Shown in pieces: positions 47,101-49,764 of a DNA stretch of 60,000 nt. The notes below the pieces were generated by a model. That model saw only the letters and a program-made list of their open reading frames with translations, did not search any database and was not told the origin of the DNA. Made by a program: the position numbers and the translations under genes. Numbering within the stretch: position 1 is the stretch's first letter; the number at the start of each line of letters is the position of its first letter. The stretch is from Nematostella vectensis (taxonomy: Eukaryota > Cnidaria > Anthozoa > Actiniaria > Edwardsiidae): NCBI RefSeq assembly GCF_932526225.1, contig NC_064046.1, positions 684,001 to 744,000 on the forward strand. The letters are read 5' to 3'.

Positions 47101-49764
47101 CTGCGTACTTACTCATCTCTCAGAGCGGATGAAAAATAACCTGTGTCCATCTCTAAGGAGTGTTTTGCCTTACGATGGTTGTATTAACCATTTCCAATTT
47201 AAAAAAATCGGGTCGGGGGATCCCGAACTTTACAGTTCTGTGAAATAAGCCAATCAGAATGCGATAATGGTACTACCTGATGGATACAGTATGCGCTTTA
47301 CTACCCAACCAGGGACCAAGATTTTTTTTAGGGGCCGTCCACACTAACACGGATTCGTTTGGATCCGTATACTTTTTAAAACGTTTAAGCCTTCCGTCCA
47401 CACTAACACGCGCGCTGGACCCAGCGAATCCGGATACTTTTGAAAGAACGATAGTGTGGACGCGAATCAATATCAATATTCGCACCGGCGAAACGAATCC
47501 GGATACTTTTGACGACCCCTTAGTGCACATCAGAACAGGACGAAATCCTCCAAGTTTGAAGCTTGTGTTAATCAAACTGTGATTCTCGCATGCTGATTGG
47601 CTAACTTTTGTGATTCTCGCATGCTGATTGGCTAACTTTTGTGATTCTCGCATGTTGATTGGCTAACTTTTGTGATTCTCGCATGCTGATTGGCTAACTT
47701 TTGTGATCATTGCAAGCTGATTGGCTAATTTTTTAAAACTCTGTATTGGTGGCCAGTGTCTGTCGCACAATAAAACTTTGATATGACTGAGATAGTTAAG
47801 TACAGAGGTTTTGAACAGGCATTTTCTAACCAATTGTCGTATTTTCAATGTACAGCGAGCTGCAATTGCGAGAATGGCGGGAAATGTGTGGATGGAGTTT
47901 GTCAGTGTCCGGCCGGACACACTGGAGCAAACTGCCAAGAAGGTAACGTTACATCATCATCATGAACGTCGTCATCATCATCATGGTCATCATGGTCATC
48001 ATTAACGTCCTCATCACAGAAACCAGAAAACATGACCATCATAATCATCATCGTCATCACAGTCATCATCATCATTATCATCATCATCATCATCGTCATC
48101 ATCATCATCGTCATCATCATCATCATTATCATCATAATCATCATCATCATCCTTATCATCATCATCGCCACCCCCACCACCATCATCACCATAGTGATTA
48201 CAAAAATCATCATCATCATCAATTCCATCTCTTTCAACTGCTAAGCTGTGTGATTGCATGTATAATATCTTATAAGTGTAAGTAAAATCGCTGAAGTCTT
48301 ACGTCTCTTCAAGCACTATTTTGTGTTCTTTCAGTCTCGATCTGTGAGCTGTCTAGCGACCCAGGGCCGTGCTTCCACGAGGTGTTCTTCGCTGCTAGTC
48401 ACGCAAGCCGAACCAACCGCTCTGCGGCGTGCAACAAGTACATCGACGACATGCTTGAGAGCTGTACAAACAACAACGGTTCCTTCTCACTAGATCAGTG
48501 CAACAGCATATGCGGTAAGAGCTAAAGGGAATCATCAATACTTTATCAGTACTACAGCATTGATCAAGATCCACAATATTTGATTAGTGCAACAGCATAT
48601 GTGGCAATAGTTATCTAGACCTTCAATACTCATTCATTATTATCTTCCATGTAAACCGATGTAAATTGATCGATTCCCGATAAAGAATATATGTATGCAT
48701 GTAATCCCTAGGGGAGAGGGGCGTAACGGGGGGTGCGAAAACCGCAAAACCACAGAAAAACGCCAAGAACTCAAAACCTCGCAATCTAGAGAAACTGCAA
48801 TACCGCGGAATAAAATACGAAAAACCGAAAAACGGCGCCAGACTTAAGGCAAAACCGCATCACCGCAAACCCTTACGCCCCTCTTCTAGAGAACTGTTTT
48901 TCTCTATCCGAGATGCAGTTCCTGGCATCCTATGCGATCATGTGACTCAACATATACGTGCACCATAAGCGTTTTCGCACGTGCTCATCCTATTGTTTTC
49001 ACCCATCTCAGACCCAGCAACAGACAGCGTGTGCGAGAGGATGTGGCAGTCTCCTAAGTGCACCTCGCACTTGCCCAAGTTCAGCTTTAACTCACAGACC
49101 GGACAATGCCAGCAACTCGCTTATAATGGTTGCCTTGGAAACCTGAACAACTTCGATACGGCAGAGGAGTGCCAGAACACGTGTGGTAAGTATCCTAGCA
49201 ACCAGCCTAGCAACCATTCGATATTTAAGGTTACCTTTTACCCTTGATTTGAGTTTTAATAGAAAATAAAGAAAGAATTGATCTCACATTTCTGCAATTA
49301 GACTTTTATTTCTCTCATTCTATTTTATGAATATATAGATGAAATGCTAACATTTCCAACGCAAAATAAACATTCGAATATAAGCTAATTCATGGGTCGG
49401 TGAGCAGAAAAGCAAGCATTATGCTGTTAAGCCTGCTTAACTAGTCGTTCCACATTCATTAATAAACCTGTTTAACTGGTTATCATTGTTTTAAGACTTA
49501 GCCTGCTAAACTCGTTATCCCCTTGTAACTACTAAACGCCGCATGCTAAACCAGTCATTCCTTTATATTGCTAAGCTTGCTAAACTGGTCATTCCTGATA
49601 TATTGCTAAGCTTGCTAAACTGGTCATTCCTGTTTTGCTAAGGTCGTACTCGTAAGCGACGTCACGTGATGAACAACACGGTGCCACAGGCAACCCGACA
49701 CAAATTGCTGCACGAATTGATCCCCAAACGACTTCATCATCACTTGCGCCGACACTCAGCATGA
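1..49764 (+). CDS. Giant multidomain secreted protein, 5' partial, 64 exons in window
   Basis: This is the spliced coding region of one gene; the individual exons are listed below. Every join keeps the frame (hand tally 12,713 coding bases, about 4,236 residues plus stop), and every intron is GT-AG. Order: TSP1 x3, fibrinogen-like, TSP1 x2, EGF x4, Kunitz-like, Kunitz, then L1-B1-B2-B3-B4-L2-B5-B6-L3-B7-L4-B8-L5-B9-B10-B11-B12-B13-L6-B14-L7-B15-chitin-binding-B16, EGF x3, Kunitz-like, Kunitz, basic tail (L = laminin-G-like, B = unrecognised domain). Borders between modules are almost all phase 1, typical of shuffled extracellular modules. No membrane span is seen, so secretion into matrix or mucus is likely; the N-terminus with any signal peptide is outside the window. 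Function is inferred only: adhesion, glycan and chitin binding, and protease inhibition. I do not recognise a named orthologue. It could be two adjoining genes, but no internal start or poly(A) break is evident. Confidence 0.85.
235..505. repeat. G-rich minisatellite, ~25-bp unit
   Basis: About ten copies of GTGTGGTTGCGTGGGGGGTA-type units in the first intron. The G runs could form G-quadruplexes on the + strand. Long frames across it are satellite artefacts. Confidence 0.85.
513..1105. mobile_element. Fold-back/MITE-like element with ~110-bp inverted ends
   Basis: 513-620 (CCCGAATTCCCAAACATCC... to CTTTATAAA) is the near reverse complement of 1001-1105. The interior has no coding potential. 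It looks like a non-autonomous DNA element inside the TSP1 intron. Confidence 0.8.
1311..1448 (+). CDS. TSP1 repeat 2 (short, divergent)
   Basis: Follows an acceptor ending TTTATCGCAG. It encodes 46 residues with GWSRCSRTCGGG and CSTTPCPG. The C-x2-T-C-G fucosylation motif is kept, but the WxxW mannosylation pair is lost and the domain is about 13 residues shorter than its neighbours. Phase 1 at both ends. Confidence 0.85.
1874..2050 (+). CDS. TSP1 repeat 3
   Basis: A 59-codon TSP1 exon with WSEWTGC (WxxW) and CSVSCGGG, six cysteines, ending QECPG. Phase 1-1. It lies directly before the fibrinogen-like module. Confidence 0.9.
2635..4194 (+). CDS. Fibrinogen-like module (exons 2635-2833, 3521-3673, 3902-4194)
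   Basis: Three exons joined in phase 2 encode about 215 residues. The start (SCREFFERC, then GLYSIVV, YCDMTRSGGGWTLV) matches the N-terminal subdomain of fibrinogen C-terminal or intelectin-like lectins. The rest (DDYSILGEADSIK, GGIWKAPHSYSFVNN, SWFGTIVTRSGYEG) is divergent and I cannot see the usual calcium site. Only three cysteines are present. The likely role is glycan or ligand recognition, inferred from the family. Ends phase 1 into a short linker exon. Confidence 0.8.
3312..3517. repeat. 41-bp tandem array, 5 copies, abutting an acceptor
   Basis: Units start GACCTGTGTCACGCAAAGCG and end CTTCTTGTCTT. The last unit runs directly into the TTGTAG acceptor of the exon at 3521, so the repeat supplies its polypyrimidine tract. 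Confidence 0.9.
4360..4401 (+). CDS. Linker exon, 14 codons
   Basis: A symmetrical phase 1-1 exon between a TTTCAG acceptor and a GTGAGT donor. It reads PPSASEPDAMCPSPG across the joins: a Pro/Ser-rich spacer with one cysteine between the fibrinogen-like module and TSP1 repeat 4. Confidence 0.75.
4644..4820 (+). CDS. TSP1 repeat 4
   Basis: A 59-codon exon, phase 1-1, with WSDWSPC and CPVTCGG motifs and the ending TNPCPG. It is closely similar to repeats 3 and 5. Confidence 0.9.
5212..5394 (+). CDS. TSP1 repeat 5
   Basis: A 61-codon exon, phase 1-1, with WSAWTEC and CSATCGGG motifs and the ending QNPCPS. It is the last TSP1; EGF modules follow. A TCTG microsatellite starts 15 bases after its donor. 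Confidence 0.9.
5409..5485. repeat. TCTG microsatellite
   Basis: About 19 copies of TCTG just after the donor of TSP1 repeat 5. Confidence 0.95.
5552..5647 (+). CDS. EGF-like domain 1
   Basis: A 32-codon exon, phase 1-1, with six cysteines in the order C-3-C-5-C-4-C-1-C-8-C (CKPPC, NNGSC, QCKCPEG). This is the standard EGF pattern with no calcium-binding prefix. Confidence 0.9.
5751..5852 (+). CDS. EGF-like domain 2
   Basis: A 34-codon exon, phase 1-1, with CKVPCENGGTC, CQCPPNW and GATC. An 87-bp tandem array starts within a few bases of its donor. Confidence 0.9.
5855..6850. repeat. 87-bp tandem array, ~12 copies
   Basis: Units contain ACAAAGTTCACAAAGCAGCT. 87 is divisible by 3, so one frame stays open across the array (393 codons), but that frame differs from the EGF exon just upstream and is not coding. 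Variants (CCGGAC/TCTGGAC, CCGAACT/CAGGACT) recur with a three-unit rhythm. Confidence 0.9.
6851..7296 (+). other. Intron remainder, no feature seen
   Basis: AT-rich sequence between the 87-bp array and the EGF 3 acceptor; I see no coding or repeat structure. Confidence 0.6.
7297..7392 (+). CDS. EGF-like domain 3
   Basis: A 32-codon exon, phase 1-1, with CTRYCKNGGTC, CTCLPGYSGRRC and six cysteines. It is similar to EGF 6 near the C-terminus. Confidence 0.9.
7627..7804. mobile_element. Small fold-back element, ~55-bp inverted ends
   Basis: CAAAATTCGTTGTTGCGCGACC at the left is mirrored by the reverse complement at 7781-7804. It lies in the intron before EGF 4 with a short central spacer. Confidence 0.75.
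7979..8071 (+). CDS. EGF-like domain 4
   Basis: A 31-codon exon, phase 1-1, with CVPECLNGGVC, CQCPQGY and six cysteines. It immediately precedes the Kunitz-like and Kunitz pair. Confidence 0.9.
8307..8486 (+). CDS. Divergent Kunitz-like domain 1
   Basis: A 60-codon exon, phase 1-1, with six cysteines spaced 8, 19, 10, 11 and 3 (CELP, GPC, SPC, QNC, KLC, QQC). A standard Kunitz is 8, 15, 7, 12, 3, so this looks like a stretched relative. A partner of identical exon length lies at 48335-48514, and both are followed by a standard Kunitz exon. Inhibitory activity is unknown. Confidence 0.7.
8490..8750. repeat. Degenerate GTCACGCAATACT repeat
   Basis: Irregular ~14-20 bp units (AGTCACGCAATACT and close variants) repeated about fifteen times in the intron between the Kunitz-like and Kunitz exons. 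Confidence 0.7.
8931..9122 (+). CDS. Kunitz/BPTI domain 1
   Basis: A 64-codon exon, phase 1-1. Cysteine spacing 8-15-7-12-3 fits Kunitz/BPTI exactly (CEKIW, DSC, QFWGC-type core TEFWGC, SKTC). The P1 residue after the second cysteine is Ala, which would suit an elastase-like rather than trypsin-like target if it inhibits. The last 18 bases and the donor are duplicated downstream at 9231. Confidence 0.9.
9105..9345. repeat. ~126-bp tandem duplication spanning an exon end and donor
   Basis: 9105-9230 and 9231-9345 are near copies. The first includes the last 18 coding bases of the Kunitz exon (ATCACAGGAGAAAACTATG) and its GTATGT donor; the second repeats both. Confidence 0.85.
9470..9660. repeat. 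~47-bp tandem array, 4 copies
   Basis: Units hold CCCAGTGTGTTAGCGCGTGT and GGGGCCTCTCACCACAGGTG in the intron before the linker exon at 10102. Confidence 0.85.
9661..10101 (+). other. Intron remainder with degenerate ATGGCTTAAATAGA repeats
   Basis: Loose repeats of ACATGGCTTAGATAGA at about 9838, 9890 and 9940, related to the 126-bp duplication upstream. No coding sequence seen. Confidence 0.5.
10102..10143 (+). CDS. Linker exon, 14 codons
   Basis: A phase 1-1 exon reading GPSPTAVTPVIPQN, a Pro/Thr-rich spacer between the Kunitz domain and the first laminin-G-like domain. Clean TTTTTACAG acceptor and GTAAGT donor. Confidence 0.75.
10326..11356 (+). CDS. Laminin-G-like domain L1 (exons 10326-10702, 11068-11356)
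   Basis: Two exons joined in phase 0. Motifs typical of concanavalin-A-like, laminin-G/pentraxin folds: YILDTGA, RGISVFV, then DRWVYLVITWR, GLTVYRNGE, FMVGKS and a final Phe/Trp-rich strand. L1 lacks the Cys-x6-Cys pair near the middle seen in L3-L7. The second exon is 289 bases, the same length as in L2 and L5. Confidence 0.85.
11357..11990. repeat. ~60-bp array carrying repeated splice-like sites, ~10 copies
   Basis: Each unit has TTTTTGTAG, about 40 bases, then TATTAGTAAGC. The array begins at the true donor of the L1 second exon (AATAGTAAGT), whose sequence the units copy. Confidence 0.85.
12305..12595 (+). CDS. Repeat domain B1 (unrecognised)
   Basis: A single 97-codon exon, phase 1-1. 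This is the type member of the B family: KYYIYLRVINRSG, then PPSGFGP, VDITK, PITFRVFDSE and an ending LNITKSG. It has no cysteine and predicted alternating strands, suggesting a small beta sandwich. I recognise no named family. Confidence 0.8.
12620..13495. repeat. 43-bp tandem array, ~20 copies
   Basis: Units contain TTGACAGTATTGTTACAGCG and the palindrome GCTAGCTAGC. Copies degrade to the right, where CGTGAGCTAG variants replace the palindrome. Confidence 0.9.
13675..14272 (+). CDS. Repeat domain B2 (exons 13675-13811, 14134-14272)
   Basis: A B domain split by a phase-0 intron after NITKK. The first half has KYIISVTVTNVAGR and PPGGF; the second has PITFTVIDEDGK and ends with TSTG. The 13675 exon follows a weak acceptor (TTTTAAG). 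Confidence 0.8.
13840..14095. repeat. GAT-rich low-complexity tract
   Basis: Irregular GATGATGATAATGATGAC repeats in the intron that splits B2. Confidence 0.85.
14645..14880. repeat. GAT/ATG microsatellite
   Basis: Imperfect then near-perfect (GAT)n, purest at 14807-14870, ending just before the B3 acceptor. Confidence 0.9.
14900..15175 (+). CDS. Repeat domain B3
   Basis: A 92-codon exon, phase 1-1. FYIRIEFRNYAG, VRITKITP and NVVNITKT fit the B pattern, but the PPEGF loop is replaced by a run around SLIVRAQK. Preceded by a GAT-repeat tract. Confidence 0.8.
15180..15975 (+). other. Intron without recognised features
   Basis: AT-rich, with a short GAT-like stretch near 15220-15280. No coding or clear repeat. 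Confidence 0.6.
15976..16263 (+). CDS. Repeat domain B4
   Basis: A 96-codon exon, phase 1-1, with LKIILHVTS, PPEGYPLRSG, PIRLEAIDEDT and VVQISSPG. Typical B copy, no cysteine. Confidence 0.85.
16583..16603 (+). CDS. Micro-exon linker, 21 bases
   Basis: A phase 1-1 exon between TTTTCGCAG and GTATGT, reading EGVLPQPG across the joins. It can be skipped without breaking the frame. The next acceptor is only 116 bases away. Confidence 0.65.
16720..18698 (+). CDS. Laminin-G-like domain L2 (exons 16720-16966, 17305-17431, 18410-18698)
   Basis: Three exons, phase 2 then phase 0. Motifs: FVLDTGPN, RGVSLYLLEE, then GQWVYVLITWRLEDG, LNIGRAVG and SVFSR. The extra phase-2 intron lies just before FVLDTG and is not shared by the other copies. 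The central cysteine pair is absent, as in L1. Confidence 0.85.
17050..17205. repeat. GGC/GGT triplet tract
   Basis: (ATG)n passes into (GGCGGT)n and (GGTGAC)n in an L2 intron. It is strongly G-rich on + and prone to secondary structure and length change. Confidence 0.9.
17930..18365. repeat. 9-bp tandem array ACATAACGA/ACATAACAA
   Basis: Nearly fifty copies of a 9-bp unit ending about 45 bases before the last L2 exon. The unit length makes several frames open; these are not genes. Confidence 0.95.
18699..19807 (+). other. Intron without recognised features
   Basis: AT-rich 1.1-kb intron before B5. I see no repeat array or coding sequence. Confidence 0.6.
19808..20104 (+). CDS. Repeat domain B5
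   Basis: A 99-codon exon, phase 1-1: KYFINLKVTNSLGKK, DDALPPEGFSLG, PVAFTAYDSDGK, WVNGGY. Good match to the B consensus, with one cysteine (HECDV). Confidence 0.85.
20395..20790. repeat. 33-bp tandem array, ~12 copies
   Basis: Units are TTTTTGTGGATGGGTCTGTG plus CAGGAATTTTTTA. A G20 homopolymer lies just upstream at 20338-20357. Confidence 0.95.
20984..21262 (+). CDS. Repeat domain B6
   Basis: A 93-codon exon, phase 1-1: KYYIDVSIKNKGSR, NHPAEGYSV, LLINGQDRVAV, LEVESG. Typical B copy. Confidence 0.85.
21263..21861 (+). other. Intron without recognised features
   Basis: AT-rich sequence before L3; nothing identified. Confidence 0.6.
21862..23430 (+). CDS. Laminin-G-like domain L3 (exons 21862-22130, 22421-22552, 23139-23430)
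   Basis: Three exons, both joins phase 0. DCLLDPGRC gives the central cysteine pair; YIIDTGGKS, SGISLYLQDG, KWFYLMLIWNPNDGL and LCIGRN follow. The intron after KLGPK is unique to this copy, while the next phase-0 intron is shared by all seven L domains. Confidence 0.85.
22580..22930. repeat. ~77-bp tandem array, ~4.5 copies
   Basis: Units start ATAATATATGAAGAGAGATT and contain TTTGTCCTCTTTGCCAAATC, in the last L3 intron. Confidence 0.9.
23505..23960. repeat. G-rich ~34-bp minisatellite, ~13 copies
   Basis: Units read GGCTGTATCCCTCGTGGCAA then GGGAGGGGAAGG. Strong purine bias on +. Confidence 0.9.
24037..24321 (+). CDS. Repeat domain B7
   Basis: A 95-codon exon, phase 1-1: KFFIVLNITNTLHKA, PSDGSPAEGF, RIKKQVVSPAAVQF, MNGES. 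Typical B copy. Confidence 0.85.
24630..24786 (+). CDS. Two micro-exon linkers (24630-24656, 24757-24786)
   Basis: A 27-base and a 30-base exon, both phase 1-1, read GTVIPMKPG then EGSLSESSVK. Each sits between good splice sites (TTTACAG/GTAAGC and GTTTCAG/GTAAGC). They form a small hydrophilic spacer and could be skipped singly or together. Confidence 0.6.
24800..25519 (+). other. AT-rich intron with a ~114-bp tandem duplication
   Basis: 25285-25400 and 25400-25514 share TTTTAATATTTAAATAACAC and GATCAAAACAGTCCCCAAGG. The second copy ends at the L4 acceptor. The rest shows nothing. Confidence 0.75.
25520..26393 (+). CDS. Laminin-G-like domain L4 (exons 25520-25884, 26108-26393)
   Basis: Two exons joined phase 0. 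DCLKNPGSC, FVLDSGRS, RGVSVFV, then HWFLLTATWSTNTGL, FVIGRSV and SLITFPQYL. The second exon is 286 bases. Confidence 0.85.
26862..27418. repeat. ~40-bp array (~12 copies) flanked by two copies of the B8 acceptor
   Basis: Units contain AATGGTCTACGTCTTGTATA and ACATGCATTTCCTATCACCT. At the left edge CCTCTCTCCAGGTACGTCTGG mimics the true acceptor and exon start at the right edge (CCCCCCAG then GTACGTC). Confidence 0.85.
27419..27724 (+). CDS. Repeat domain B8
   Basis: A 102-codon exon, phase 1-1: FYVVLEVINPLP, DDGQPPEGVLVSG, AVVFSVIDARSG, YLDNQAF. The acceptor is CCCCCCAG followed by GTACGT, so the exon's first bases also look like a donor. A second copy of this acceptor and exon start lies at 26862-26895. 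Confidence 0.8.
28106..28150 (+). CDS. Linker exon, 15 codons
   Basis: A phase 1-1 exon reading GVSGSGRLLGGVVIK. The donor GTAAGT at 28151 is the first unit of a 24-bp array (see repeats), and retention of that intron keeps the frame open. Confidence 0.65.
28151..28820. repeat. 24-bp array carrying copies of the donor, ~28 copies
   Basis: Units are GTAAGTGTCATAAGCACATC plus AAGC. The first GTAAGT is the real donor at 28151; perfect copies recur at 28199, 28271, 28558 and 28630. The upstream exon's frame stays open across the array. Confidence 0.95.
29089..30088 (+). CDS. Laminin-G-like domain L5 (exons 29089-29465, 29800-30088)
   Basis: Two exons joined phase 0, 377 and 289 bases, the same lengths as L1. 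DCIIDPDLC, YVLDTGAES, then NTWYLFSVTWSTAKGL, LNFCIGKDV and STYSFYWRQG. Confidence 0.85.
30105..30290. repeat. CAT/CAC triplet tract
   Basis: (CAT)n and (CAC)n with CATGAT interruptions just after the L5 donor. Confidence 0.95.
30336..33115 (+). CDS. Repeat domain B9 (exons 30336-30436, 32926-33115)
   Basis: A B domain split by a 2.5-kb phase-0 intron after PQGLM, inside the PPEGF loop. First half: AVIRVTFINKSG, KPSSG. Second half: PNDYVMDISVED, PVTFKAAMPG, FLNGQS and ISRSGAS. The intron is filled by the 76-bp and 31-bp arrays. Confidence 0.75.
30440..30955. repeat. ~76-bp tandem array, ~7 copies, starting at a donor
   Basis: Units contain CAGCAATAAGTCGCACAGTA and TTACCTTCCGGGGGAGAAAT. The first unit begins at the donor of the B9 first exon (GTAAGCTCAGCAATAAGTCG). 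Two variants alternate at the left end. Confidence 0.9.
30955..32830. repeat. 31-bp satellite, ~55-60 copies, each with a CACGTG E-box
   Basis: Units are GTGCTGTTCACGTGGGTCGC plus TTGTGTCACGA, with GGTCGA, GACTCG and CACAAG variants. 31 is not divisible by 3, so all three frames are open for hundreds of codons; these are artefacts. Confidence 0.95.
33116..33660 (+). other. Intron segment, no feature seen
   Basis: AT-rich, ending in a C-run (33641-33652). No gene or repeat found before the 64-bp array. Confidence 0.55.
33680..34444. repeat. 64-bp array of acceptor plus exon-start copies, ~12 copies
   Basis: Each unit has CTGTTCTAAAGCCAAAGACA, then a long pyrimidine tract ending CCCTTTCAG. 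The final CAG at 34442-34444 is the true acceptor of B10, and the true exon begins with the same CTGTTCTAAAACCAAAGACA. Confidence 0.95.
34445..34750 (+). CDS. Repeat domain B10
   Basis: A 102-codon exon, phase 1-1: CYVAIKILNKSGKDI, NGADVPPAFTI, ITYQAIDTSNN, LLINEHS. The true acceptor (CCCTTTCAG) is the last of a 64-bp array in which the acceptor and exon start are repeated upstream. Confidence 0.85.
35411..35633. mobile_element. Fold-back MITE, ~88-bp inverted ends
   Basis: AGAGAGCTTAAGCAAGTCAA at the left is matched by its reverse complement at the right end, and similarity runs about 88 bases with few mismatches. ATT flanks both sides and may be a target duplication. Confidence 0.9.
36229..36486 (+). 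CDS. Repeat domain B11 (short)
   Basis: An 86-codon exon, phase 1-1: LYTYLRLVNKAGKDV, TEKVVRKN, PIKVTAEGS, LELTPSG. It is the shortest B copy, about ten residues short around the PPEGF loop. Confidence 0.8.
36530..36800. repeat. Degenerate CGAATCACTCCCGAGTAGT repeat
   Basis: Irregular copies of GCCGAATCACTCCCGAGTAG in the intron after B11, about seven in number. Confidence 0.75.
37165..37197 (+). CDS. Micro-exon linker, 33 bases
   Basis: A phase 1-1 exon reading AMAEKKQGIPS across the joins, with acceptor GCTCACAG and donor GTAAGT. It is a charged spacer between B11 and B12. Confidence 0.6.
37356..37643 (+). CDS. Repeat domain B12
   Basis: A 96-codon exon, phase 1-1: YYITLKISNRAGRKT, FDEIVRGFHV, PVRLVAYDPLT, LLMNNHQ. 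Typical B copy. Confidence 0.85.
37890..38069. mobile_element. Fold-back MITE, ~75-bp inverted ends
   Basis: ATAGGCCATTCCAGCTATAA at the left mirrors TTATAGCTGGAATGGCCTAT at the right. Inner arms are rich in GCGCGC. Confidence 0.9.
38269..38574 (+). CDS. Repeat domain B13
   Basis: A 102-codon exon, phase 1-1: HFISLFLDNRLNREA, PKPILFYAEDVKT, LELNGKIS, LNITASG. Weak acceptor TCTTTAAG. Confidence 0.8.
38655..38815. repeat. ~33-bp tandem array, 5 copies
   Basis: Units are AAAGATTAGGGGCTGATATG plus CAGTTTGGGGAT, in the intron before L6. Confidence 0.95.
39109..40211 (+). CDS. Laminin-G-like domain L6 (exons 39109-39476, 39926-40211)
   Basis: Two exons joined phase 0. DCIVNPDVC, FILDSGGH, RGVSLYVDNG, then DWLYIMMTWDKHDGI, LVVGRD and SLTTFASCL. 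The first acceptor (CAATAAAG) is weak, but the frame and domain start support it. Confidence 0.8.
40481..40774 (+). CDS. Repeat domain B14
   Basis: A 98-codon exon, phase 1-1: KIYYAPIRVTNDAGR, RPDKGNPHGFPM, PVAFKAYDKDTK, TMVVSAP. Typical B copy. Confidence 0.85.
40801..40980. mobile_element. MITE with AAGGCTxGTTC-type inverted ends
   Basis: Left end TAAAGGCTCGTTCTTACATG and right end TAGTGTGAACCAGCCTTAA are inverted copies, followed inward by GCGCAAGCGCA-type arms. Confidence 0.75.
40945..41515. repeat. ~42-bp array made of the MITE right end, ~14 copies
   Basis: Units are GCGCTGGTGTCCTAGTGTGA then ACCAGCCTTAATAGATTTGG. The unit is the terminal 35 bases of the adjoining MITE plus a few flanking bases. 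Confidence 0.9.
41655..42330. repeat. 15-bp tandem array CCAGACTGCACCACC, ~45 copies
   Basis: A nearly pure 15-bp unit with CAACA and GGCTG variants in a higher-order pattern. Open frames of over 200 codons on both strands come from the unit length. Confidence 0.95.
42447..44176 (+). CDS. Laminin-G-like domain L7 (exons 42447-42611, 43381-43589, 43891-44176)
   Basis: Three exons, phase 1 then phase 0. LLLDGKESWL, TCISDPSKC, YLVDTGGDH, RGVSVYLKD, then QWQYVLATWREDLGM, LYMDGLPV, VTLGRA and SLYYWG. The phase-1 intron lies just before the cysteine pair and is unique to this copy. Confidence 0.85.
42612..43380 (+). other. Intron without recognised features
   Basis: AT-rich intron inside L7; nothing identified. 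Confidence 0.6.
44620..44919 (+). CDS. Repeat domain B15
   Basis: A 100-codon exon, phase 1-1: RYIKVKFDNRAGVTV, GYLINPHM, PVTFLALDPATN, LYINGRS. It lies directly before the chitin-binding module. Confidence 0.85.
45021..45164 (+). CDS. Chitin-binding type-2 (peritrophin-A-like) module
   Basis: A 48-codon exon, phase 1-1. DCPTSDGFFPDP, GRYIHCSG, MSCPDKMTWQ and IKSC follow the CBM14 layout (aromatic before the Cys, CPxxxxW). Only four of the usual six cysteines are present. Chitin or glycan binding is inferred from the family. Confidence 0.8.
45178..45355. repeat. ~25-bp array after the chitin-binding exon donor
   Basis: About seven copies of GGTCATGATTTTGTCTTCCA plus TGGGG, starting a dozen bases after the GTGAGT donor. 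Confidence 0.85.
45450..46079 (+). CDS. Repeat domain B16 (exons 45450-45641, 45936-46079)
   Basis: A B domain split by a phase-1 intron after FKAVQADT. First half: LFYFNVKFNNYADV, KSLHIRFTSP. Second half: DDKPVLSVFPSLD, YVTVRKPG. The second exon's acceptor and start are duplicated 95 bases upstream at 45841. Confidence 0.75.
45801..45935. repeat. Tandem copy of the B16 second-exon acceptor and start
   Basis: CCCCTCCTTAG followed by ATGATGGTCTCACACTCGAT at 45841 is repeated at 45936 as the true exon. In the first copy the frame meets TAG at the second acceptor. Confidence 0.9.
46387..46485 (+). CDS. EGF-like domain 5
   Basis: A 33-codon exon, phase 1-1: CDTPCLNGGTC, KCACAQGYSGDYC. Six cysteines in EGF order. 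Confidence 0.9.
46857..46952 (+). CDS. EGF-like domain 6
   Basis: A 32-codon exon, phase 1-1: CSDYCRNGGTC, CTCPSGYSGARC. It closely resembles EGF 3, including exon length. Confidence 0.9.
47329..47522. mobile_element. MITE with inverted ends TAAGGGG(C/T)CGTC
   Basis: Left TAGGGGCCGTCCACACTAAC and right GACGACCCCTTA are inverted, with CGGATTCGTTT/AACGAATCCGG arms inside. Confidence 0.65.
47579..47735. repeat. 31-bp tandem array, 5 copies
   Basis: Units are TTGTGATTCTCGCATGCTGA plus TTGGCTAACTT, before EGF 7. Confidence 0.95.
47856..47942 (+). CDS. EGF-like domain 7
   Basis: A 29-codon exon, phase 1-1: SCNCENGGKC, CQCPAGHTGANC. The spacing between the first two cysteines is shortened to one residue. 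Confidence 0.9.
47952..48225. repeat. CAT microsatellite
   Basis: (CAT)n with CGT and TAT interruptions, starting 10 bases after the EGF 7 donor. Confidence 0.95.
48335..48514 (+). CDS. Divergent Kunitz-like domain 2
   Basis: A 60-codon exon, phase 1-1, the same length as the exon at 8307-8486 and with the same CEL...GPC start. Cysteines: CELS, GPC, AAC, ESC, DQC, SIC. As at 8.3 kb, a standard Kunitz exon follows. Confidence 0.7.
48708..48889. mobile_element. Small MITE-like element with AAAACCGC core
   Basis: Ends TAGGGGAGAGGGGCGTAACG and CTTACGCCCCTCTTCTA are inverted; the interior is a run of AAAACCGCAA-type motifs. Confidence 0.65.
49012..49185 (+). CDS. Kunitz/BPTI domain 2
   Basis: A 58-codon exon, phase 1-1, with exact 8-15-7-12-3 cysteine spacing (CERMW, PKC, AYNGC, EEC, NTC). 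P1 is Thr, so a trypsin-type target is unlikely. It shares the C-E-x-x-W start with Kunitz domain 1. Confidence 0.9.
49643..49764 (+). CDS. Terminal exon: basic C-terminal tail
   Basis: Acceptor TTGCTAAG, phase 1, then 40 codons to TGA at 49762-49764. It reads GRTRKRRHVMNN, then His/Arg-rich stretches (KRLHHHLRRHSA). RTRKRR fits a furin-type site, which would release a ~33-residue cationic peptide. The acceptor is modest, so the tail is less certain than the domains. Confidence 0.65.
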
